A stretch of 6,078 nt of DNA from Candidatus Poseidoniaceae archaeon (GTDB lineage Archaea > Thermoplasmatota > Poseidoniia > Poseidoniales > Poseidoniaceae): contig DUIP01000106.1 in NCBI GenBank assembly GCA_013330285.1, forward strand, positions 1 to 6,078, read 5' to 3'. The notes beneath the pieces are model-generated. The model worked only from the letters and a program-made list of their open reading frames with translations. It was not told the DNA's origin and searched no databases. Positions 1 through 6,078 of this stretch are shown one piece after another. The position numbers were made by a program, and so were the translations under genes. Positions within the stretch are counted from its first letter, which is position 1. Each line of letters opens with the position of its first letter.

Positions 1-372
1 AATGACCAAAGGTATTCCATCGCATCGACGGAAAGCGCTGGCGTTTGAGAATACGGCAATACCTGACGAAGCAAGTGCAAGTTCCAATGGGTCGGCGATG
101 GATGCTGGAATGCATGAGAAAGCCACACTGATACCGGCATCCTTGAGCTGTTCAACGATATTTTCATCCTCAGCATCAAGCACGGTCAAGTTCGGCAACA
201 CTGGTTTTTTTTCAGGCAACTTCCAATCGATTGAGTCAAGAGTCCGACCTGCTGTACGTTGGCTTCCTACAACGGCCTTGAGTTGAAACCAAGGATGGTT
301 AGCAAGGCGTTGTTGCATTCGTTGAGCGACCAAACCCGATGCCCCGAGGACGACGGCGTTGTGACGCTGCAT
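1..372 (-). CDS. asd: Aspartate-semialdehyde dehydrogenase, N-terminal part (cut by left edge)
   Basis: This enzyme reduces aspartyl-4-phosphate to aspartate-4-semialdehyde with NADPH in the cytosol, the branch point to lysine, threonine and methionine. Only the first 124 residues are in the window; a complete enzyme of this family has roughly 350, so the catalytic Cys and His lie beyond the edge. Visible are the N-terminal Rossmann nucleotide-binding motif VVLGASGLVAQRM (residues 7-19), the FSCIPAS segment (85-91) and FSNASAFRRCDGIPLVI (108-124), which matches the FSNA-x-R-x-PL-(V/L)-I signature of the archaeal/fungal-type enzyme. The ATG at 372 is preceded by an in-frame TGA, which is also the stop of the upstream glycosyltransferase, so no longer start exists. 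The 39-bp gap to that gene and the lack of a visible TATA box suggest co-transcription. One oddity is Ala16, where the motif usually has Gly (G-x-V-G-Q). Confidence 0.9.
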   Translation of the reverse strand, partial: MQRHNAVVLGASGLVAQRMQQRLANHPWFQLKAVVGSQRTAGRTLDSIDWKLPEKKPVLPNLTVLDAEDENIVEQLKDAGISVAFSCIPASIADPLELALASSGIAVFSNASAFRRCDGIPLVI

Positions 373-380
373 GAGATGGG

Positions 381-384
381 CCTC
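381..384 (-). promoter_or_regulatory. Possible Shine-Dalgarno site for asd
   Basis: GAGG on the minus strand lies 8 nt before the asd ATG at 372, a normal ribosome-binding distance. Only four bases match, so it could be chance. It does support the 372 start in the short gap after the glycosyltransferase stop. Confidence 0.35.
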
Positions 385-411
385 ATTGCAATGTGTTTTG
401 AGTTTTGTTGG

Positions 412-1146
412 TCAGTCAATGTTCAGGTTTCCTTGACCTGGGGCCGACTGTGGAGGTGCCCTAAAGATTCGGCGAACCATGAGTTTTCTCAGAATGTTCC
501 ATCCGTCCTTGATCGAACCAAGTTTCGCATCACCCAACCTCTTTGAGTAACTGATGGGAATATGTGTTATATCCAATTCTTCGAGGGCACATGATGTGTA
601 CATCTCTGCTTCGATCTCAAACCGCATCGAATTTAATTTTAGGAGGCTAATCGAATGACGAGTGAAGGCCCAATATCCGGAACACAAATCATTCATCGGC
701 ACACCATATAGGGCAACTGCACACCAGGTCAGTATGTGATTTCCGAAGTAATTCGTTCTCGTCATTGCGTCGGGATCCATGTCGCCTTTCAACCGGTCTC
801 CGACGACAACATCACAATTTCCGAGTGCTTTGAGAAAGTGAGGTATTTCCTCAGGATGGTAGGTGCCATCAGCATCAAGCATCACCAGACAATCATAATC
901 GCCTTTCAAAAATAGCGAGAATCCATGCCTCATTGCAGCGCCTTTGCCTTTTCCGTGCTGACGTACGGTTGAGCAGCCCAATGATTCAGCGAGCGCAATG
1001 GTCCCGTCATCACTCCCCCCATCGACCACAAGTGCTTCGGTTTGCCAACCCATTGTGTTGAGTTTTGACGTTGGGATGCGCGGAACAACCTCAGCAATTC
1101 CCTCCGCCTCATCCAAGGTCGGAAGCAACACCATCACGCGCTTCAT
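412..1146 (-). CDS. Family 2 glycosyltransferase, dolichyl-phosphate sugar synthase type
   Basis: Predicted to transfer a sugar from a nucleotide-sugar (GDP-mannose or UDP-glucose type) to a polyprenyl/dolichyl phosphate at the cytosolic face of the membrane, giving the lipid-linked donor used by membrane glycosyltransferases. The 244-residue protein shows the GT-A fold motifs in order: VMVLLPTLDEAEG (4-16), VDGGSDDGT (41-49), HGKGKGAAMRHG (65-75), the metal-binding DADGTYHPEE (91-100), GDR (116-118), DLCSGYWAF (153-161), FEIEAEM (176-182) and a basic SKRLGDAKLGS (201-211). These fit the DPM/DPG-synthase-like group. There is no C-terminal membrane segment, so it is soluble or peripheral. The open frame extends to 1254, but those 36 extra residues overlap the upstream gene and lack family character, so I take the ATG at 1146, where the conserved strand begins. 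No Shine-Dalgarno site is visible. The sugar cannot be told from sequence. Confidence 0.88.
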   Translation of the reverse strand: MKRVMVLLPTLDEAEGIAEVVPRIPTSKLNTMGWQTEALVVDGGSDDGTIALAESLGCSTVRQHGKGKGAAMRHGFSLFLKGDYDCLVMLDADGTYHPEEIPHFLKALGNCDVVVGDRLKGDMDPDAMTRTNYFGNHILTWCAVALYGVPMNDLCSGYWAFTRHSISLLKLNSMRFEIEAEMYTSCALEELDITHIPISYSKRLGDAKLGSIKDGWNILRKLMVRRIFRAPPQSAPGQGNLNID

Positions 1147-1195
1147 GGCGATTGCTGGGGCCTTGTTGTTTTCATCACTTCGCCAAAATACGCAG

Positions 1196-3526
1196 TTATT
1201 GTTTGAATTCCAGCCAATGTAGCCGTAGGCCAGTTCTGTCAAGGAGCGCATCACTTCGTCCAGAAATCCCCAAAGGATTCACCCAACGCTTGCTCGAGTC
1301 GTCTTCAGCAGACCATGAAATGTCGAGGTTGAGTTCGTTTGTACTTCCTCCATTTGTCTCCATGCACGTAGAATGCCATCCAGCATGAACCATCGGCAGG
1401 GTGGTCGACATCGTTGAATCTTCGTTGATGGTGAAGGTCAATCCTTCAAGGTCACCAACGGCTTCAAACATCACACAAGCCGTCCCGTTAAGATTGAGTT
1501 CTGAGGCGGCCTTGAGTTCGAGCGTGCTCTCTTGTGACGCTTCGATAAAGGCACGTGTTTCACCGAGTCCAATCGGGTCTCTGAAACGATGATCTCGCCA
1601 CGGATCAACTCGCTCATCGCATCCTTCGGTGCATGAATCAAGATTCACAGATGCGTATTCAAACTGGGGGCTCTTGCCTGCTGCATCAAAAGCCCACAGG
1701 GCGCTACCATCTCGTTCCGCTATGAGGGTCCAATATGGCGAGGCTCCAAGATACCATCCAACGGTCCCGATTGGAGAGGAAACAGCATGCGTGATGTTTA
1801 ACAATTGAATTTTTTCTACTTGTTCAGAAAATACAGCAGATGTTGCTTCAGCCTGTATGGACTCCTCCAATTGCACGAGACCAAGCGTTGGTATGCTTGT
1901 GAATTGGACATGAGATGGGGCATCCAAAACATAACCCCATTGAGCGTTTTCAGAGTAAATTATGCTTCCAGAAGGTAACCTCCCAATATCCTCCATCAGT
2001 GCGACATCCCCTTCAGTGATTGGACGAAGTTCGTTATGTTCACTCACTTGAATCAACAATAGATTTCCTGCCAAGATACCGATGATCACGGCGGTCATCA
2101 ACCCCGTGACGACATGCCTGTGCAGGTGTGGATCCCACCCAACACCAACAAAACCGCGTTTCTGCTCAACAGAGGTCAAATTCGTACTGTCGCTCCAAAG
2201 CAGGGCAAATAAGACCGCTAATGGCACGTGGAATGCATGCAACCCCATGGAGTACAACACATAGGAGAGCAAGGATAGAATCGGAATTTGCTCGAGCCCT
2301 TCGACGAGGTGAATCCCGCTCAACACCCAGACACCTGCAAACCAAGTGGCCAAAAGCATCCCCTCGACCGATGTTCGCAACCGCCACGCGGCGTATGCAC
2401 CACCAATCAATAACAAGAGGTTGTAGGTCAACAATGGCCGGCCTCCCTGCCAGCCATACTCGGCGAAAACAGAAGCCTCCAGCATCCGAGGGGCCAAAAT
2501 CAACAGAGCGATGGCGGCCGCAGTGGTCAACAAAAAGGCACTCGTTACTAGCAATCGCTGAACATTGGCTCCATATTTTTCATCGAGACGTAACCCGATG
2601 ACAAGGTGGGCGGCCATGAGCATGCCAAGATAGATCGCACCTGTTGGATGAATCAATGTCACACAAAGGAAAGCGAGAATAAAGCCACGTGTGTGATGTT
2701 TTCCTCGCGTCGATGAAGGTCGCAACAGGACCAATAGCCCAACCACCAAACCCAATTGGCTTGCAACAGTTGGGTAGCCTGAATCAAAGACTTTGGCGAA
2801 TAAACCTGCACCAAGCCCCATGGCCATGACGGCTTGTGCTCCCGCACCTTGGCGATCCATCGCCCCACCAATGCCGAGGATGAGTGTGAACAAACTGTAG
2901 TGGCCTAAATGAAACACTGCTTGTCCTGACGACAATCCGAGGCTGCTCTGAATCCATGCGGCAAGAGCTGGAAAGGCGGGCGGATAGGTCCAGAATCCTT
3001 CATTCGTACCGGGTAAGTTCATCGATCCCGTGGCGTGAATCTGACCAGAGAGCATCGAAAAACCAATCCAATCAACACCAAATGGAAGGGTTTGCAAAAA
3101 TGGAAGGGTGAGGCAACTCAATGCGACCACTGCTCCAATCACAAAGGGCAAGGGTCGGCGATGTGATTGAAACCAGCGTTGTGTATTCGCTTCTTCGCTC
3201 AATGTTGTTTCCTCTCCAGCACTTATTTCCCCGTGCATTGCTGCTTCAAGGGCCTGCCATGGCGTCAACGCTTTTCGGTCGGTGACTTTTCGTTGAATAT
3301 GAGCGAGTGCGAACGCATTGAGCAACAAAACGCACGCCGACATCAACCCCCACGTCCACAAATTCGAATAGAGCAATCCTCCAGCAAGCCCGAACAAAAG
3401 CAACAGGCCTAACGCAGGTGTGAGCAATATTTTCCTCACACGATCTGCACTGCCATCAAGGACCCGGCACAAGGCATACCCGGGTAAACAACTCGCCGCG
3501 AGCAGAAGCAACACGGTCAAGAGCAT
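1196..3526 (-). CDS. Multi-pass membrane protein, probable GT-C glycosyltransferase with large extracytoplasmic C-terminus
   Basis: Probably transfers sugar from a polyprenyl-phosphate donor outside the membrane; acceptor unknown. The 776-residue protein has about 11-13 hydrophobic segments between residues 1 and 493 (for example 1-19, 33-53, 56-76, 126-147, 253-269, 281-311, 326-346, 415-445, 471-493). A charged loop (77-125) separates segments 3 and 4. After segment 4 comes GVDW with Asp152, then a loop ending in WTYPPAFPAL (179-188). This resembles the first outer loop of GT-C enzymes, with its catalytic Asp and downstream YPP. HPTG (293-296) is another GT-C-like element. Positive charges place Asp152 and the C-terminus outside. 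Residues about 497-615 look like a mixed alpha/beta domain, and about 620-776 a beta-rich domain with Cys632, Cys636, Cys684 and Cys721. I chose the ATG at 3526 because a hydrophobic segment starts directly there. Family membership is inferred from topology and motifs, not from a recognised name. Confidence 0.7.
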   Translation of the reverse strand: MLLTVLLLLAASCLPGYALCRVLDGSADRVRKILLTPALGLLLLFGLAGGLLYSNLWTWGLMSACVLLLNAFALAHIQRKVTDRKALTPWQALEAAMHGEISAGEETTLSEEANTQRWFQSHRRPLPFVIGAVVALSCLTLPFLQTLPFGVDWIGFSMLSGQIHATGSMNLPGTNEGFWTYPPAFPALAAWIQSSLGLSSGQAVFHLGHYSLFTLILGIGGAMDRQGAGAQAVMAMGLGAGLFAKVFDSGYPTVASQLGLVVGLLVLLRPSSTRGKHHTRGFILAFLCVTLIHPTGAIYLGMLMAAHLVIGLRLDEKYGANVQRLLVTSAFLLTTAAAIALLILAPRMLEASVFAEYGWQGGRPLLTYNLLLLIGGAYAAWRLRTSVEGMLLATWFAGVWVLSGIHLVEGLEQIPILSLLSYVLYSMGLHAFHVPLAVLFALLWSDSTNLTSVEQKRGFVGVGWDPHLHRHVVTGLMTAVIIGILAGNLLLIQVSEHNELRPITEGDVALMEDIGRLPSGSIIYSENAQWGYVLDAPSHVQFTSIPTLGLVQLEESIQAEATSAVFSEQVEKIQLLNITHAVSSPIGTVGWYLGASPYWTLIAERDGSALWAFDAAGKSPQFEYASVNLDSCTEGCDERVDPWRDHRFRDPIGLGETRAFIEASQESTLELKAASELNLNGTACVMFEAVGDLEGLTFTINEDSTMSTTLPMVHAGWHSTCMETNGGSTNELNLDISWSAEDDSSKRWVNPLGISGRSDALLDRTGLRLHWLEFKQ

Positions 3527-3544
3527 GCATGAGCATCATGGTTG

Positions 3545-3582
3545 AGGCTTTCATTGTTCGGCCAACAATCAAATGAAAGCCT
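3545..3582. repeat. 11-bp perfect inverted repeat covering the peptidase start codon
   Basis: AGGCTTTCATT (3545-3555) pairs perfectly with AATGAAAGCCT (3572-3582) around a 16-nt spacer. Pairing can continue outward through one-base bulges: TTG 3542-3544 with CAA 3584-3586, and GG 3540-3541 with CC 3588-3589. A second, competing repeat lies inside: ATTGTT (3553-3558) and AACAAT (3564-3569) around CGGCC. The element fills most of the 46-bp divergent gap and includes the ATG at 3573-3575. It could be an operator serving both divergent genes, or an RNA hairpin hiding the peptidase start. Its role is inference; the repeat itself is directly visible. Confidence 0.75.
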
Positions 3583-4208
3583 TCAATCCAACACCCATGG
3601 GCCGTCAACCAACACCCTTTGCTCCAGTGGTCTTGATGCCACAGGAGTATTGGGTCTTCAACTTCACACGGGGCCCCTCGGATTGGGAGTGTCCTTATGA
3701 TTACCAGATTGGGAGGTATGATGAGGTTCGGCCTGGGATGTACACCACTCCGTTGTTTGGGGGTGAGCGTGACCTTCATGTTGGGATCGATATTGGTGCT
3801 CCTGCTGGTACAGAAATTCATTCTTTTTTCGAGGGTAGAATCCACTCCTTTGGCATCAATGAAGAAGATGGTTCCTATGGGCCTACCATCATCGTCGAGT
3901 ATCAGTTGTCATGGCCTCCAACGCCTCGAAATGATCACCCTGTAAGGCCGATATGGGTGCTTTATGGGCATCTTTCAACCGACAGTCTCGATGGCTTGGA
4001 ACCAGGGATGCCTGTTTCGAAAGGCCAAGTTTTTGCTCGAATGGGTGAAAAGTCAGAAAATGGGGGGTGGGAACCACACGTCCATTTCCAAATCTCGCTT
4101 ATTGAACCGACCAAACCCGATCTCCCTGGTGTTGTACGGCGAAGCGATCGTGAACAGGCCCTACATGACTTCCCAGATCCGCGACTCATCCTCGGGCCGC
4201 TGTACTGA
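3573..4208 (+). CDS. M23-type (LytM-like) zinc metallopeptidase domain protein, apparently cytosolic
   Basis: A 211-residue protein that is mostly one M23 domain. The metal and catalytic residues are all present: HVGID (His69 and Asp73), YGH (His133) and HVHF (His169 and His171), with the typical GAPAGT (75-80) and a GxPVxxGQ turn (144-151). M23 enzymes cut glycine-containing peptide links, classically in bacterial murein. There is no signal peptide or membrane segment, and an archaeon has no murein, so the substrate is unknown. The pattern YTTPLF..HVGIDIGAPAGT, YGHLSTDSLDGL, ENGGWEPHVHFQI and the ending DPRLILG resembles the M23-like domain fused in some bacteria to class III aminotransferases, here standing alone (recalled similarity). 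It is the only plus-strand gene in the window. The ATG at 3573 lies in an inverted repeat; an alternative ATG at 3597 would remove eight residues. No Shine-Dalgarno site is seen at either. Confidence 0.82.
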   Translation: MKAFNPTPMGRQPTPFAPVVLMPQEYWVFNFTRGPSDWECPYDYQIGRYDEVRPGMYTTPLFGGERDLHVGIDIGAPAGTEIHSFFEGRIHSFGINEEDGSYGPTIIVEYQLSWPPTPRNDHPVRPIWVLYGHLSTDSLDGLEPGMPVSKGQVFARMGEKSENGGWEPHVHFQISLIEPTKPDLPGVVRRSDREQALHDFPDPRLILGPLY

Positions 4209-4211
4209 TCA
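4206..4211. other. Abutting convergent stop codons in a TGATCA palindrome
   Basis: The plus-strand peptidase stop TGA (4206-4208) is followed immediately by the isomerase stop (TCA at 4209-4211, TGA on the minus strand). No base separates the two genes, and no hairpin-plus-T-run terminator is visible for either. Each transcript must therefore end inside, and antisense to, the opposite gene. A small imperfect palindrome, ATTCACTGAAT, follows at 4212-4222. Confidence 0.9.
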
Positions 4212-5306
4212 ATTCACTGAATCTAAGTGTGCCTTGAGTGCAGAAATCGGGCCGATTGATGCAGGATCCTTTCCATGCAAGAACGAAAGTGCCAATGAAA
4301 TCCAGTCTGTAAGGATGCACAAATGGAGCATCGATTCCAGAAGTGTTGCACCTTCCCCTTCGATTTTCCATGCATAATCTGTTGCAGCATGGGCAATCAT
4401 CCAATCCATTCGTCGTTGAACGCGCTCATGCATGCCTTTCCATGTCAATAACAAGAGAACATGTTCAATTCCCGAAGCATCGCGGTCTTCACCAATCCCT
4501 CCCCACGCTACGCTTTCATTGTGGTTCATTTCAGGGACAACACCAACTCTGGCAAAACGGGCGGCGTTTTCATTGAGTTGATTTTTGAATCGGTTGAGGA
4601 CTGGGGTGACTTCTGTCGGACCAAGCAAAGCGATCGGACGGTCAACCATGCACATCGCTAATTGAGCAATGTCGCCTTCAGGGTCCTTCAGGAGATCAAA
4701 ACCATCCATCGCTGCCTGTAACCGCTCCAACATCGCATCATCCGCCCCCGTCTCAGGCATTGGCAAGACGCCAAGGTGGCGAAGAAGGCCGAGTTGCCTG
4801 CTGAAGATGTGACCGAACGCGCTGCGTGGCGGCTGACCACCTACCGATGCGATCAAGTGGCAATTCGGGTACATCTCTGGGAGTCCAGCAAGAATGCCAC
4901 CGGTCGAAATGGCGACAACTGTTGCGCCTGCTTTGAGAGCTGTTTCACTCGCTTCTAGGGTTTCCTCCGTGTTCCCACTGTGGGATGTGGCCAAGATAAG
5001 CCACGTTGAATCCCACCACGATGGAAGGGCATAATCGCGCTGCACATGGACAGGTTTGCTACCTTGAAAGGAGGCTAAAGCAGAAAGGAAATCACCACCG
5101 GCGGCAGAACCGCCCATGCCGAGGCATAAGACTCCGGACCACTTTTTCTTGGCCAACATCTCCATCCATTCAAACCGGTCAAATGAGATGTGGTTCAGTC
5201 CATTTCTGAAGTCGTCGACAAAAGCACGAGTGTAGCCAATCATGCCCTGCTCATCAAGGGCGTTAGCAAGTTCAACCAATCCTGGGCCTTCTTCTGAATT
5301 ACTCAT
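4209..5306 (-). CDS. Bifunctional phosphoglucose/phosphomannose isomerase (SIS family)
   Basis: Interconverts fructose-6-phosphate with glucose-6-phosphate and probably mannose-6-phosphate in the cytosol, linking central carbon metabolism to sugar-nucleotide synthesis. Two SIS domains are visible. The first has GMGGSAAGGD (63-72) and SHSGNTEET (108-116), the phosphate-binding loops, followed by PPRSAFGH (159-166). The second has KNQLNENAARFA (241-252) and PEMNHNES (258-265). Glu246 and His262 are 16 residues apart, the same spacing as the catalytic Glu203 and His219 recalled for the Pyrobaculum aerophilum enzyme. A C-terminal HGKDPASIGPISALK (344-358) supplies the conserved terminal lysine. 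At 365 residues it is longer than that enzyme (about 300). I chose the ATG at 5306 over the ATG at 5327 because a strong GGAGGGG lies 6 nt before it. It overlaps the NMD3 stop by 8 bp, indicating one operon. Dual specificity is a family inference. Confidence 0.88.
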   Translation of the reverse strand: MSNSEEGPGLVELANALDEQGMIGYTRAFVDDFRNGLNHISFDRFEWMEMLAKKKWSGVLCLGMGGSAAGGDFLSALASFQGSKPVHVQRDYALPSWWDSTWLILATSHSGNTEETLEASETALKAGATVVAISTGGILAGLPEMYPNCHLIASVGGQPPRSAFGHIFSRQLGLLRHLGVLPMPETGADDAMLERLQAAMDGFDLLKDPEGDIAQLAMCMVDRPIALLGPTEVTPVLNRFKNQLNENAARFARVGVVPEMNHNESVAWGGIGEDRDASGIEHVLLLLTWKGMHERVQRRMDWMIAHAATDYAWKIEGEGATLLESMLHLCILTDWISLALSFLHGKDPASIGPISALKAHLDSVN

Positions 5307-6078
5307 TCGTATCCCCTCCATCTTCATCGCAGCCTAGATGATGTAAGGCAAGCCATTCTCCATCAACTTTGGTGATTCGAAGCGGGCGGTTTCTGTCGTG
5401 GTCCCAAGGCAATCGAACTGAAGTCATCTGCCATGTGTTTGGGTCGAGGAATTCACCAACAGAATCATCTTGCGTAATGAGGTCAACAACGAGGTGCTCT
5501 TTCATCTGAGTCACCACATTCGCGGATTCAAGATCTCGCCAACTCGCTCCAGTACGTTCTTGGCGATCGATTCGACTCATGATGGCACCTTCTTTGGTCC
5601 ATGTTGAAGGTCGCCAGAACCGTTCACGCCAGCGAATAACATCACCAATATCGTATCCTGGTTTGCGATAAAGCAAGGTTAAGCGGGTGACATCGATGCC
5701 ATCCTTTCGCCCAACCGTGGTGTTTGACTCTGCAACTTGACCTCCATATTCAGTGACCAAATGACGACCCCATGTACGGGCAAGTCCCTTGCTTCCAAGG
5801 ACGATGTCATAGCCACCAGTGACGGGGCCTTCAGAGGTGATGAAGAACATCGGGTCATCGGCCAATTCATCCAGAACTTTGTCGAGGGTTGCTCTCAGGG
5901 CAGTGAACTCATCTTCACTAAGTCGCCTTCCAGTTGAACGCAGTTGGACCGTGGCTTCGAAATAATTTCCAGCGCGCCTTGTGCATGTAAGGCAGACACC
6001 ATTCGCCATTCGAGCACGCATCGTGTGTTCCTCTTGGAACAATAAGTCCTCAATCACGCCTTCAACTTGGAGGTGGAG
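5299..6078 (-). CDS. NMD3-family protein, C-terminal part (cut by right edge)
   Basis: In eukaryotes NMD3 is the adaptor that exports the 60S ribosomal subunit; archaeal homologues are thought to act on the large subunit in maturation or quality control. The visible 259 residues lack the start: the frame is open to the window edge, and the first in-window GTG (6057) is internal. Near the beginning is CLTCTRRAGNYFEATVQLR (residues 29-47), the last CxxC pair plus the conserved (Y/F)-(Y/F)-EA-x-x-QLR segment. It is followed by GGYDIVLGSKGLAR (80-93), the AESNTTVG stretch (109-116), and LLYRKPGYDIGDVIRW, the R-x-P-x-Y-x-x-GD motif of the central domain. The earlier CxxC zinc pairs, about 90 residues, should lie outside the window. 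The C-terminal part ends in an acidic GCDEDGGDTNE tail. The stop TAA (5299-5301) overlaps the isomerase start, suggesting translational coupling. Confidence 0.9.
   Translation of the reverse strand, partial: LHLQVEGVIEDLLFQEEHTMRARMANGVCLTCTRRAGNYFEATVQLRSTGRRLSEDEFTALRATLDKVLDELADDPMFFITSEGPVTGGYDIVLGSKGLARTWGRHLVTEYGGQVAESNTTVGRKDGIDVTRLTLLYRKPGYDIGDVIRWRERFWRPSTWTKEGAIMSRIDRQERTGASWRDLESANVVTQMKEHLVVDLITQDDSVGEFLDPNTWQMTSVRLPWDHDRNRPLRITKVDGEWLALHHLGCDEDGGDTNE
5313..5319 (-). promoter_or_regulatory. Strong Shine-Dalgarno site for the isomerase, inside NMD3
   Basis: GGAGGGG on the minus strand ends 6 nt before the ATG at 5306. It is the only strong ribosome-binding site in the window. It lies within the last codons of the NMD3 gene and decides the isomerase start, since the other ATG at 5327 lies upstream of it. 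Confidence 0.8.

Noticed and set aside
2..286. Plus-strand open frame of 94 codons at the left edge
   Set aside because: It lies antisense to asd, which has clear family motifs; the plus frame shows no recognisable domain.
1147..1195. TATA-like GTATTTTGG upstream of the family 2 glycosyltransferase
   Set aside because: The match to an archaeal box A is weak, no BRE is evident, and the gene is likely co-transcribed with the one upstream.
1147..1254. Longer N-terminus for the family 2 glycosyltransferase, starting at 1254
   Set aside because: It would add 36 residues unlike the family and overlap the upstream gene by 59 bp; the conserved first strand starts at the ATG at 1146.
2128..2601. Plus-strand frame of 157 codons opposite the membrane protein
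   Set aside because: Rich in Arg, Pro, Thr and Ser, as expected for the antisense of hydrophobic membrane codons; no motif seen.
3524..3531. CATGCATG palindrome over the membrane-protein start codon
   Set aside because: Eight bases made of overlapping CATG units arise easily by chance; nothing else supports a site here.
3456..3845. Minus-strand frame of 129 codons spanning the divergent gap
   Set aside because: It overlaps the starts of two supported genes, has no domain features and is explained as a shadow frame.
5307..5327. Isomerase start at the ATG at 5327
   Set aside because: The strong GGAGGGG lies downstream of that ATG and correctly spaced before the ATG at 5306.
6055..6057. GTG at 6057 as the NMD3 start
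   Set aside because: The frame stays open to the window edge and the family needs further N-terminal CxxC pairs, so this GTG is internal.

Overview
The window looks like a chromosomal segment of an archaeon. The strongest evidence is an NMD3-type protein at the right edge, since NMD3 occurs in archaea and eukaryotes but not in bacteria. It is joined by an archaeal-type bifunctional phosphoglucose/phosphomannose isomerase and an archaeal/fungal-type aspartate-semialdehyde dehydrogenase. Moderate G+C, dense packing and a mostly non-thermophilic residue composition would fit a marine Thermoplasmatota such as Marine Group II (Poseidoniales). That placement is inference, and I could not run a phylogeny.

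Layout from left to right: (1) the N-terminal 124 codons of asd on the minus strand, running off the left edge; (2) a cytosolic family 2 glycosyltransferase of the dolichyl-phosphate-sugar synthase type (412-1146, minus); (3) a 776-residue multi-pass membrane protein with GT-C glycosyltransferase features and a large extracytoplasmic C-terminus (1196-3526, minus); (4) a 46-bp divergent gap carrying an 11-bp perfect inverted repeat that covers the start codon of the next gene; (5) the only plus-strand gene, a small M23-type metallopeptidase without a signal peptide (3573-4208); (6) the phosphoglucose/phosphomannose isomerase (4209-5306, minus), whose stop codon abuts that of the peptidase; (7) the C-terminal 259 codons of NMD3 (minus), which overlaps the isomerase start by 8 bp and runs off the right edge. 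There is no gene-free stretch above 50 bp. I see no tRNA, rRNA, CRISPR or mobile element.

How the genes may work together: genes 2, 3 and 6 suggest a surface-glycan theme. The isomerase supplies hexose-6-phosphates (glucose-6-P or mannose-6-P from fructose-6-P). The family 2 enzyme would load a nucleotide-activated sugar onto a polyprenyl phosphate. The GT-C membrane protein would use such lipid-linked sugars outside the membrane. asd (lysine, threonine and methionine synthesis) and NMD3 (large ribosomal subunit) are housekeeping neighbours. The M23-like protein is the odd one out: its metal site is complete, it appears cytosolic, and archaea lack murein. The most notable parts of the window are that gene and its hairpin-covered start. 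I found no clear evidence of a wholly new multi-gene system.
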